A DNA stretch of 64,000 nt from G963701675 sp963701675 (GTDB lineage: Bacteria > Planctomycetota > Planctomycetia > Gemmatales > Gemmataceae), in contig OY969623.1 in NCBI GenBank assembly GCA_963701675.1, forward strand, positions 7,688,001-7,752,000, written 5' to 3'. Of the stretch, positions 34,818 to 42,468 are shown one piece after another. Within the stretch, counting starts at the first letter, position 1. Each line of letters opens with the position of its first letter. The position numbers and the translations under genes are program-made. The notes below the pieces were generated by a model, which did no database searches, had not been told where the DNA came from, and saw nothing but the letters and a program-made list of their open reading frames with translations.

Positions 34818-35661
34818 CGGCAATGTAACGGAGTAGCTCTTGGGCTATGTCCATGCCTGTGACACGTGACAAGGCCCGCCAGCCGGGGACCGCGTTGACT
34901 TCGAGAACGTAGGTCTCGCCGTTGAGCCCCGGCAAGAGGTCGACACCGGCAATCTGTGCATCTACGGCGTCGGCCGCGCGCAATGCCAACTCGCACTGTT
35001 CTTCGCTTACCGACACTGTTTCGGCGCGTGCACCACGAGCCACGTTTGTTCGCCAATCCTTCGGTGCGTGTCGCCGCATCGCCGCGAGAATTCGCCCGCC
35101 CAGCACCAACACGCGCAAGTCCCACCCGGCGTGGGCAATGAACTTCTGGAGGTAAAGCACACTCTGCGTCCGCTCCAATGTGCGGAACGTCCGCCAGGCG
35201 ATCTCGACGTCGGATACTCGAACGATGCCGCGCCCCTCGGAACCAAAGAGGGGTTTGACGACGACATCGCCACCCAGCGCAGTGAATGCCGCGAGCGCCG
35301 TGTCGGCGTCTTGGCACACGATGGTCGGCGGTACTCGCAAACCCGCGGCTTCCAATCGTGCACTCGTGTGGTACTTATCAATAGATATCTCCAGGGAACG
35401 CGGCGAGTTGAAGACGGGGATTCCGTTCGCTTGCAACCGGTGCAGCACGTCCATGCGGAAAATAATCTGCTCCAGTGAACCGGGCGGCATCGTGCGGACG
35501 ATTACCGAATCGTAATCAGCCAGCGAGTCGGTCGATGACGCCACGGCGACGGATACGCGTCGGAAATCGACCGGCGTAGTTAGATGTCCGAGCCCGGTTG
35601 CCGCACGCTGCAAATCGCGAACGTGCCAGCCATTACCAGCGGATAAGATTGCAATTCGCAT
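34792..35661 (-). CDS. RimK-like ATP-grasp ligase of the H4MPT cluster
   Basis: 289 residues. It has the ATP-grasp layout: SLEISIDKYHTSARLEAAGLRVPPT (as in DK..t...L...gi..P.t), GGDVVVKPLFGSEGRGIVRV for ATP binding, and AGVDLLPGLNGETYVLEVNAVPGWRAL with the metal-binding Glu and Asn. Related proteins add amino acids such as glutamate to cofactors; MptN does this for H4MPT. Its place next to mch makes a part in H4MPT synthesis probable. It starts 18 bp after mch. Confidence 0.84.
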   Translation of the reverse strand: MRIAILSAGNGWHVRDLQRAATGLGHLTTPVDFRRVSVAVASSTDSLADYDSVIVRTMPPGSLEQIIFRMDVLHRLQANGIPVFNSPRSLEISIDKYHTSARLEAAGLRVPPTIVCQDADTALAAFTALGGDVVVKPLFGSEGRGIVRVSDVEIAWRTFRTLERTQSVLYLQKFIAHAGWDLRVLVLGGRILAAMRRHAPKDWRTNVARGARAETVSVSEEQCELALRAADAVDAQIAGVDLLPGLNGETYVLEVNAVPGWRALSRVTGMDIAQELLRYIADEYRSKSP

Positions 35662-35679
35662 GTTGGGCCTAACGACCGA

Positions 35680-36633
35680 TTATCCGAAGAAGGAGCGGCG
35701 AAGCACGTCCGGTTCCGGTCGTCCGAAGGTATGGGTTTTTCCCGTCTTCAGGTTATGAAACGTGATTTGAGCCGGACTGAATAGCAGCGGATCGATCTTG
35801 TAAAAATCTCTCTGATAACGTTCGAAGATGGATTCGAATGGCTCGCCGTGATCGCTCGATCCGCTGGACGGCACTTTCGGACCGACATCCGTAAGTTCCT
35901 TATCATCACAGCGGACCCAAATGACCACGCGTCCTCCGTAGAGAATCGCGTCGTTGGCTCGGCCGATCGCGCCCATTTCGCCGGCGGCAACGGGCGGCAG
36001 CGGCGCCGTTCCATACGCACTCACGATCTTCGTGAGATCGAACTTCAGCGTATGGAGTTTATGGAGGGCGGTTTCCACCGAACGGGCAACCACTTGAACC
36101 GTGCCTGCCAGGCTTGCGGCCGGCGCCGCCAGTAAAATCATCCGATCCGCCGGCATGCCTAGACGTTCGCGGAGATACGTGACGACGGCGTCGTCCGGCA
36201 GCTGTCGAGTTTCCAGCACACCGACGATGAATGCTGCGTGTTCGCGGCCGGGTATGTCGTCGAACAACGGTTCCTTGCCGTAGGCCGCCCGCATCGGTCC
36301 CGAGCCCATGGCGAAGAACTTTTCCACGCTAATCTGCCAGCCGGCGTATTGCGAGGCGAGGCAGGCAATCACCGGTCGATCGGTCATCACTTGGACGCTG
36401 GGGCAGGGGATGCCGTCCACGTCGCCCGGCGCCAAGTTGACTTCGCCTTGCCCGGCCATGCATATTCGTGCGAGTTGCAGGCCGGCCAAAATCCCGCCTT
36501 CGACTTGGACGCCGCAGTCGAGAATCGTCGCCCCGGCCGGCGTGCAATGACCCGCAATACGATAGGCGACGGCATTGTTCCCCATGCTTTCGGCGAGTCG
36601 AAGCGCATGTTCGTTCAAAGACGTATTCGACAA
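35680..36633 (-). CDS. mch: Methenyltetrahydromethanopterin cyclohydrolase
   Basis: Converts methenyl-H4MPT to formyl-H4MPT in the archaeal-type C1 path. The 317 residues agree with Mch: an N-terminal LNEHALRLAESMGNNAVAYRI, ILDCGVQVEGGILAGLQLARICMAG, ARSVETALHKLHTLKFDLTKIVSAYGTAPLPPVA, and a C-terminal YGGRVVIWVRCDDKEL. The start is TTG at 36633 with GGAGG 7 bp before it. It lies between two ATP-grasp genes, so it sits in the core of the H4MPT cluster. Confidence 0.93.
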   Translation of the reverse strand: MSNTSLNEHALRLAESMGNNAVAYRIAGHCTPAGATILDCGVQVEGGILAGLQLARICMAGQGEVNLAPGDVDGIPCPSVQVMTDRPVIACLASQYAGWQISVEKFFAMGSGPMRAAYGKEPLFDDIPGREHAAFIVGVLETRQLPDDAVVTYLRERLGMPADRMILLAAPAASLAGTVQVVARSVETALHKLHTLKFDLTKIVSAYGTAPLPPVAAGEMGAIGRANDAILYGGRVVIWVRCDDKELTDVGPKVPSSGSSDHGEPFESIFERYQRDFYKIDPLLFSPAQITFHNLKTGKTHTFGRPEPDVLRRSFFG

Positions 36634-36678
36634 TCTAAACCTCCGAGTTCCTGTCGTTCCCCAGCGCTCCGTGGGATT

Positions 36679-37809
36679 CTAGGGGCGGTACAGCCAACGG
36701 TCGAGGTCGCCGGCGATTCGGCGCAACTCCGTTTCGCATTCAGCGATGGTTTTGGCTTGTGCGAAGAAGGAGAGCACCGGCGACTTTTCCGCAATCCTGC
36801 CACCCGGTATTGGCACATCGGCAAACGCCGGGAATTCACTCACCGGTTGCAACTGACGGATCGATTCGGACCACGGGCCGACTTCGGGGAAAATGACCGG
36901 TGCCGTCGCAAAGAGAACGGCTTTGCCAAAGCAGACGCCGGCTTTAGTCTGCGTAGGTGGGAGCGGCACAGTTGAATCAAAGACACGTCGGTGCAACGCC
37001 AATGCTCGGGCGCCGGTTGCAAACTCCACAAGTTCCATGGACGCCGTGTAACGTGGGTTCACTTCGATAGTCCATGGGCTATCGTCGCGCACGATGAAAT
37101 CGACTCCGAAAAGTCCTTGCAAACCGCATCCTAGGGTTAACACGTTTCCGAGTTTATCCAATGCCGAGCGGACGGCGCCCGTCAACGGCACTGGGCCGAG
37201 GCTGCCACAGTATTGAAACGGCGCGGCGTGTAACCAGGCCGTGCCAACAAATTGACGGGTCACACCAAGGAGTTGCGCCGAGCGGTCGTCGGCGATGTAT
37301 GTCGCCGAACCGGATTCGCCATCGACGTAGCGTTGGAAATAGCGGTGTCTCGGCCCAACATCGTCTGCCGCTGATAAGAATTGAATGCCGGCCCCGCCCG
37401 CACTTCGGAGCGGTTTCATCAACCAAGGAGAGTCATCACGGATGTCCGACCGGCGGTGTTTGACCTCGGGGCATTCCAGGCCGGCGTCCCGCAACACTCG
37501 ATACACGACGAATGGCGAGCGCACCAAGCGTAGCACCTCCGAATCGTTGCCCCACAGCCGACGATTCCGCGACAACGAGCGCACGAGCGCGGGTCGATTT
37601 TCCATTCCTCCAGTGTATAGCCAAGGGATGCGGGGAAACTCTTCCGCCACGCGCCGCAGATCGGACCATGGCCGCCAGTCACAGCGCTGTCGAAGGTCGG
37701 CATCGCTGAAACGGTCGACGCAGAGCGGCGTCAACCCGGCCCGCAGTGCGGAAAACGCGGCCGCCCGCGCACTGCCACCAACGATCAACAGGTCCGCGGG
37801 ATGGTTCAA
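36679..37809 (-). CDS. ATP-grasp domain protein of the H4MPT cluster
   Basis: 376 residues. It begins LLIVGGSARAAAFSALRAGLTPLCVD (a pre-ATP-grasp fold), followed by SPWLMKPLRSAGGAGIQFL and FQRYVDGESGSATYIAD, then a metal site in LFGVDFIVRDDSPWTIEVNPRYTASMELVE. It resembles large ATP-grasp proteins found beside mch in C1 gene clusters of planctomycetes and methylotrophs; their activity is not known. A TTG at 37809 is the likely start but has no clear Shine-Dalgarno. It is divergent from the lipoprotein gene at 37889. Confidence 0.78.
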   Translation of the reverse strand: MNHPADLLIVGGSARAAAFSALRAGLTPLCVDRFSDADLRQRCDWRPWSDLRRVAEEFPRIPWLYTGGMENRPALVRSLSRNRRLWGNDSEVLRLVRSPFVVYRVLRDAGLECPEVKHRRSDIRDDSPWLMKPLRSAGGAGIQFLSAADDVGPRHRYFQRYVDGESGSATYIADDRSAQLLGVTRQFVGTAWLHAAPFQYCGSLGPVPLTGAVRSALDKLGNVLTLGCGLQGLFGVDFIVRDDSPWTIEVNPRYTASMELVEFATGARALALHRRVFDSTVPLPPTQTKAGVCFGKAVLFATAPVIFPEVGPWSESIRQLQPVSEFPAFADVPIPGGRIAEKSPVLSFFAQAKTIAECETELRRIAGDLDRWLYRP

Positions 37810-37831
37810 GTGGAGAATTCCCAGGATAAAG

Positions 37832-37861
37832 TTGCTTAGACTCGTTCATCGTCGTTATAAT
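37832..37861 (+). promoter_or_regulatory. Promoter of the lipoprotein gene
   Basis: TTGCTT (37832-37837), an 18-bp spacer and a perfect TATAAT (37856-37861) lie 27 bp before the lipoprotein start at 37889, in the region divergent with the H4MPT cluster. Confidence 0.6.
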
Positions 37862-37888
37862 CCGTCGCACAGAGAAAGTGCGGCCCTA

Positions 37889-38314
37889 ATGCAAATTCAC
37901 ACTTCTTCCCGGCATTTCCTCGCTCTAGGTGTTCTTCTTTGCACGGTCGTCGGCTGCGGCGGGCGCAAGGTTTACCCCGTGCAAGGCAAGGTCGTGTTCG
38001 CGGATGGCTCCATAATGACCGGCGGATGGGTGGTTTTTGAGCCACTGGAAGCGGGCAAGCAAGTGAGCGCCATCGGCGACATTCAAGGCGATGGGACTTT
38101 TGTCCTGAGTACCGATGGCAAGTCGGATGGCGCGATGGAGGGATGGTACAAGATCACTGTTCACCCACCATTGACGAACAACCCCGACGAGAATGCTAAG
38201 GTGGAAGTCGTCGTGCACCGCAAGTATCTCGCTGCTACCACGACGCCTCTTCAACGCGAAGTGAAAGCGGATCGGAAGGCAAACCAATTCACCCTTGAGC
38301 TGGAGAAGCCCTAA
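37889..38314 (+). CDS. Small lipoprotein of unknown function
   Basis: 141 residues. The lipoprotein signal (FLALGVLLCTVVGC, lipobox with Cys) is followed by GGRKVYPVQGKVVFADGSIMTGGWVVFEPLE and DGTFVLSTDGKSDGAMEGWYKITVHPP, which has the form of the carboxypeptidase-regulatory-like fold. Such short lipoproteins are numerous in planctomycetes. ATG 37889 is chosen; the long frame that starts at 37385 reads over the opposite gene. A promoter lies just upstream, and a long hairpin follows the stop. Confidence 0.8.
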   Translation: MQIHTSSRHFLALGVLLCTVVGCGGRKVYPVQGKVVFADGSIMTGGWVVFEPLEAGKQVSAIGDIQGDGTFVLSTDGKSDGAMEGWYKITVHPPLTNNPDENAKVEVVVHRKYLAATTTPLQREVKADRKANQFTLELEKP

Positions 38315-38322
38315 GGCCGCCG

Positions 38323-38395
38323 CTGTAGCCGCAGGTCTTCAGCCTGCGCTTGCGGCTCAGGTCTAGCTGCGCAGGCTCAAGACCTGCGGCTACAG
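38323..38395. repeat. Long inverted repeat (27-bp arms)
   Basis: Left arm 38323-38349 and right arm 38369-38395 pair over 26 of 27 bases, leaving a 19-base loop. The arms read CTGTAGCCGCAGGTCTT and so on. The element lies 9 bp after the lipoprotein stop and just before the end of the DUF1559 gene on the other strand. No T-tract follows. It may be a two-way terminator, or a copy of a dispersed repeat of the kind common in planctomycete intergenic DNA. Confidence 0.65.
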
Positions 38396-38410
38396 GTTTT
38401 GAAACGGTCT

Positions 38411-39358
38411 CTAATCGAACTTGGGATTGCGGCCGTCATTGCAAACGGCGAAAGCGCTCAGAACCGAACCGCTCACGGTGGTGGCCAATGGTCGAAGACT
38501 TCCGTCCGCTGTCACGAACTGGCACACGTCCGAATGATAGCTCCCGAAGTTGAGTCGAAACGGTTCATCCGCGGAGCGAGCGAGGGGATTGTTGAACCCT
38601 GCGACGCGGGCAGCATTGTTGTTGAACGGGTCGCCGTTGTAGATGGAGCCATCGCCTTCTAGTTCGCGGCCGAACTTCCCTAGTGGCACGTGCTTCTCAC
38701 CGACCAGGAAAGTGTGGGTGGAGCCATCGGTAAGCGAATCAAAGCGAGTCCGGGATTTGAATTCCGTCAGGACGAGCGGAAGTGAACTTGACTTATGCGT
38801 ATACTTCGCCAGAACAATCGATCCATTCGCGGTCGGCCCGTAGTGCGCTGCCCCCGGGCCATTGTCGCCGGCACATGCGGCATAGTCTCCGACGGCGCCG
38901 AAATACGGCGGTTGGTAGGGCGTGCTGCTTCCAGACCACGGTCCCTTTTCCGGAACCTCTCCTTGGTTGCTTATGACGTCAGTTCCACCAGCGCGTCGAG
39001 CCGGACACAAGTATGTCTTCACCACGTTCTGACGCACATCGGCGCCATGAACGTAGTACCACTGGTAGGGATCCCATCGAGCGGCGAATGCTTGTTGGCC
39101 AAGGTGGGGCAGGATGAGGACGGCCCACGTAACGCCTCCATTCTGATCGCACCGACTCGGCGGGAGCTGCAGATTGACATCGTGATAGGCTTGAAAGGCG
39201 AGTGCAATTTGCTTGAGGTTGTTGGCGCAATGGGTTTGGTTCGCGGCATCACGAACGCGCTGCACGGCCGGGATCATCACCGCGATCAACACGCCGATGA
39301 TCAATATGACCGTCAATAACTCAATCAGGGTGAATCCGCGGCGCCACCGAGGCATCAT
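38411..39358 (-). CDS. DUF1559 protein with a type IV pilin-like N-terminus
   Basis: 315 residues. The prepilin signal RRGFTLIELLTVILIIGVLIAVMIPAVQRVRDAANQTHCANNLKQ is cut after Gly. The C-terminal body has SLTDGSTHTFLVGEKHV and NFGSYHSDVCQFVTADGSLRPL, as in DUF1559 proteins, which occur in many copies in Planctomycetes. They probably build pseudopilus-like structures or are surface-exposed. A second family member lies at 51857. The inverted repeat at 38323 is close to its 3' end. Confidence 0.9.
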   Translation of the reverse strand: MMPRWRRGFTLIELLTVILIIGVLIAVMIPAVQRVRDAANQTHCANNLKQIALAFQAYHDVNLQLPPSRCDQNGGVTWAVLILPHLGQQAFAARWDPYQWYYVHGADVRQNVVKTYLCPARRAGGTDVISNQGEVPEKGPWSGSSTPYQPPYFGAVGDYAACAGDNGPGAAHYGPTANGSIVLAKYTHKSSSLPLVLTEFKSRTRFDSLTDGSTHTFLVGEKHVPLGKFGRELEGDGSIYNGDPFNNNAARVAGFNNPLARSADEPFRLNFGSYHSDVCQFVTADGSLRPLATTVSGSVLSAFAVCNDGRNPKFD

Positions 39359-39508
39359 GTTGCCGCCTCACAAGCATCCATCCTAGATCGACTTACGTAC
39401 CCCCACCACCCCACCGGACAAGCCATCAGAATATTAATCGGGGTTCCAGTGGTTGGCAACTACAAATATCCAGAATCTCAAAAGAACTGGCGGGGTCGGG
39501 TCTGCGGG

Positions 39509-40540
39509 TCATGCGGCCGCTTCGTCGGTATGGGGCCGATACCACGGAGCGGTTCGGCCGAGGGACTTTGACTCATGCATTGCATTCATGATACGACTCG
39601 CCAGGGCCATGGCGTCACGGCCGTGTTCTCCCGTAACCCGAGGGGCTATGTCGGTTCCCGCACAGTCTACAAAATCCTTTAGTTCACGAGTTAATTGATC
39701 GCCGTTGGCTTGGACAGGGTGCAAATGGCGCGCCTGGGATGCGGAAATGTCCGGACAGGCTTGGTTCCAGATGTGAAGTTTTTGTTCCGCTGATGGGGCG
39801 GACGGCGCCATCAGCACAACCGATTTGGCGGCGAAGTCCAGGCACGCGTATCCCGCATCCGACCAAATCCTCATCGTCCTCGTCGCGACCGAGTTCGCAC
39901 GGCTGGCGCTGACACGCGCCTCGCAGCCATTTGCAAAGATGAGCCGAGCGTGGGCGACGTCTTCGTGACGCCCATAAACACTCCAACCGACTGCTTCAAC
40001 CGAGGTCACTTTGCCACCGACAAAATCCATCAACAGATCCAGGTCATGGATCATCAGATCGAGCACGACGCCGATGTCGGCGGAGCGACCAGAAAAGGGA
40101 CCGAGCCGCTCGCATTCGATGAATTGTGGATTCGACACGCGGTGCCTGATTTCTTCGTAGGCTGGATTGAAGCGCTCGATGTGCCCGACCTGAAGCAACG
40201 TGCCGGTGCGGCGCGCGAGTTGAACCAGCGTTTCGGCCTGTTCCAGGGAGGCGGCCAATGGCTTCTCGACCAACAACGGTATGCCCAGTCGCAGGAAATC
40301 ACTGGCTACCGAGAAGTGATTGCTCGTCGGCACCGCAATAATCGCGGCATCGACGATTCCGAAGAGAAGTGAATGGTTCGGATAAGCGACCGTTCCACAA
40401 CGTTCGGCAACGGCTTGGGCCTGTGAGAAGTTGATGTCGGCGACGCCCACCAGCTCGACTTCGGGCATTGCCGCGAGAATACGGGCGTGTTCCTTTCCGA
40501 GGTGCCCCACGCCGATCACGGCCGTCCGCAGACGTGCCAT
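39509..40540 (-). CDS. Gfo/Idh/MocA-family oxidoreductase, next to lpxC
   Basis: 343 residues. The Rossmann start is RTAVIGVGHLGKEHARILAAM; further marks are LLVEKPLA (the EKP motif) and SADIGVVLDLMIHDLDLLMDFVGG. ATG 40540 is chosen after a purine-rich GGGGGAGAG; the longer frame reading back to 40657 is not used. It follows lpxC by 26 bp if the internal TGA there is ignored. Proteins of this type beside lpx genes may act as GnnA, oxidising UDP-GlcNAc for a diamino lipid A; this is inference from position. Confidence 0.82.
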   Translation of the reverse strand: MARLRTAVIGVGHLGKEHARILAAMPEVELVGVADINFSQAQAVAERCGTVAYPNHSLLFGIVDAAIIAVPTSNHFSVASDFLRLGIPLLVEKPLAASLEQAETLVQLARRTGTLLQVGHIERFNPAYEEIRHRVSNPQFIECERLGPFSGRSADIGVVLDLMIHDLDLLMDFVGGKVTSVEAVGWSVYGRHEDVAHARLIFANGCEARVSASRANSVATRTMRIWSDAGYACLDFAAKSVVLMAPSAPSAEQKLHIWNQACPDISASQARHLHPVQANGDQLTRELKDFVDCAGTDIAPRVTGEHGRDAMALASRIMNAMHESKSLGRTAPWYRPHTDEAAA

Positions 40541-40566
40541 CTGCTCTCCCCCTTCGCAGTCCGGTG

Positions 40567-41448
40567 TCATGCAGCCTGGCGCAATACGGGACGTAACTCC
40601 GAAAGGCGGCGCCGAAGTTCTCTTGCCATCCGAACGTTCAACGGATGGCCGGATCAATACGCCACCACGTGGCCGTATAGGTCGTGGCCGAACAGCGACA
40701 AATCTCCGATTAAGTCCAGAATCTTGTGCCGCGCCGGCTCATCCGCAAAGCGAACGCAATTCTCAATGGGGCCATTCCGTCCGAATACCAACAGGTCTGC
40801 GGGTGTCGTGTGCATGCCCCATCCCTGCCGGCGGAACTCGCCCGCTTCCTCTTCAAGAACGAACGTGCGGCAGTTCGCGATATTATTCGCGAATCGCTCC
40901 GGCGTGATGACTTGCGTGTGCACTTGCCATCCGATGGGGGATTCGGGGCCGTAATCGAGAAGGTAACTGATTTTCAAATGCTCCGAGCTGGGATAGACGG
41001 TCAAGGTGGCGGCATCGTCGGTAATGGTTAGAGGTGCGTCGACCGTCCAGATCGCACGGCGAGCGGGTTGGAGCACCGCGCCGGCTTGGCGAAGTACGTC
41101 AACGAAACTGTCCGCCGAACCGTCAAGTCCCGGCGGTTCCGCACCGTCGATATGAATGTGACAATTGTCGATTCGCAATCCAGCCAACGCGGCCAGAACG
41201 TGTTCGACTAAGGCAACTTGATTCGGGAGCTTTCCCAGGACGGTGCGACGATTCGTGCTGGTGACTTCGTCTACCCGAGCGTGGATCGGCTTCACTGCAT
41301 CCAGGTCGGTGCGAACGAATTGAACTCCGCTTCCGGGTTCCGCCGGCTGGAATCGCACGGCAACCGGCGCACCGGTCCAGAGGCCGACGCCTGATACTTC
41401 CACAGGGCGACCGATCGTTCGCTGGTAACGATAGCCGAGCTTTTTCAC
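40567..41448 (-). CDS. lpxC: UDP-3-O-acyl-N-acetylglucosamine deacetylase, interrupted by an in-frame TGA
   Basis: LpxC starts lipid A synthesis using a zinc ion. The sequence has QRTIGRPVEVSGVGLWTGAPV, ALVEHVLAALAGLRIDNC with the zinc His, DGAEPPGLDGSADSFVD and the C-terminal HKILDLIGDLSLFGHDLYGHVVAY. There the frame meets TGA 40654-40656 and continues with SGHPLNVRMARELRRRLSEL to TGA at 40567-40569. This tail matches the normal LpxC end. Relatives have YR-SGH or similar, so TGA stands for an Arg codon. GTG 41448 gives a 293-residue full-length enzyme. Confidence 0.9.
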
Positions 41449-41539
41449 GGCCGCGCGCCTTTCTTCCGACAGGAACCTGCCGAGCGGCGAGCGTCGTTCC
41501 GGTATGGAGCCACGCCGCACCGCTCGGCAACGTGAATGC

Positions 41540-42235
41540 CTACTTCTTGTTGGGGGCCGCTCCGGCCGGTGCGGGCGTCGTCGTCGCGGCTGGCGGCGCT
41601 GTCGTCATGGGCACGCTCCGATTGAGCATGTCGGTCACGACGGCGGTGATTTCCATCTGATCGTGGTTATACACCGGGAAGCACGCCATGTTTCCGAGCT
41701 TCTGCTGCAGGCTGGTGGCGCTGTACTTTTCCGCCGGATCAACGGCATCACTGTACTGCATGACCAATTCGAAGCCGTTGGAGCGAGCGTAAGCCGTGAC
41801 GGCCTGTTGCACGTCCTTGTAGATCGTTACGAGCTGATCGACGCGCTGTTTGGTGAGCTTGTTGTTGACCTCGTCGACCATGTCTTGGGCTTCCCGCTTC
41901 ATCACCTTCATTTCGCGTTCGAGTTGCTCCCGGGTCGCCGGTGCCGTCTTCGGATCCGCCGCCTGGGTCTGCTTGCCGGTGATCGCCGCGTTCTTCGCTT
42001 CGATTTGTTTCTGGATGGGCTCCATTTCTCGTTTCATCTGGTCTTGGTAGACCTTGAACTTGTTGTAGTTCTTGATGACCTGGCCCATGTTGATCAACCC
42101 GATGCGCGTTTGCAACGGGGCAACCTTCGGTGCCGAGGCGGGCTGGTTGCCGTTCTGCGCCCGGCCTTGACTGCCCAAATAGGCGCCGCCGGCCAGGGTC
42201 GCCAAACCTGCCAAGATAACGCTGATTCTTTTCAC
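41540..42235 (-). CDS. OmpH/Skp-family periplasmic chaperone
   Basis: 231 residues. Signal peptide: KRISVILAGLATLAGGAYLGSQGRA. The mature start IGLINMGQVIKNYNKFKVYQDQMKREMEPIQKQIEAK shows the Skp beta strand followed by a long coiled coil up to about residue 150. The C-terminal domain contains VTAYARSNGFELVMQY. The tail is rich in Pro, Ala and Thr. The GTG start at 42235 is preceded by AGAGGAGA; the longer frame from 42508 has no signal. It lies just upstream of lpxC as in other bacterial outer-membrane clusters. Confidence 0.85.
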   Translation of the reverse strand: MKRISVILAGLATLAGGAYLGSQGRAQNGNQPASAPKVAPLQTRIGLINMGQVIKNYNKFKVYQDQMKREMEPIQKQIEAKNAAITGKQTQAADPKTAPATREQLEREMKVMKREAQDMVDEVNNKLTKQRVDQLVTIYKDVQQAVTAYARSNGFELVMQYSDAVDPAEKYSATSLQQKLGNMACFPVYNHDQMEITAVVTDMLNRSVPMTTAPPAATTTPAPAGAAPNKK

Positions 42236-42468
42236 GTCCCGGTTCTCCTCTGTTCGTAGAATGGCGCCCGGATCAACCCCTTTTCCGTTATGGAGTCGGT
42301 ATCCGCCGTGGGCGCATTTCCCCTGTCCTCCGTGAGTTTTCGCATAGAGCGGGCGTTTGTACCGAAGCGGGCGCGGAGGGTCAAGGCGAACCGGACGGAG
42401 GCCGCGGCGTGCCATCTTAATCAAACGTTTTCCGTATCCTAAACCATCGACCCGTGAAATTCGGGCAC

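Noticed and set aside
26178..40656. General recoding of TGA in this organism
   Set aside because: Many genes here end normally at TGA (for example lpxC itself at 40567, mazG-like, smpB), so TGA is a working stop codon.
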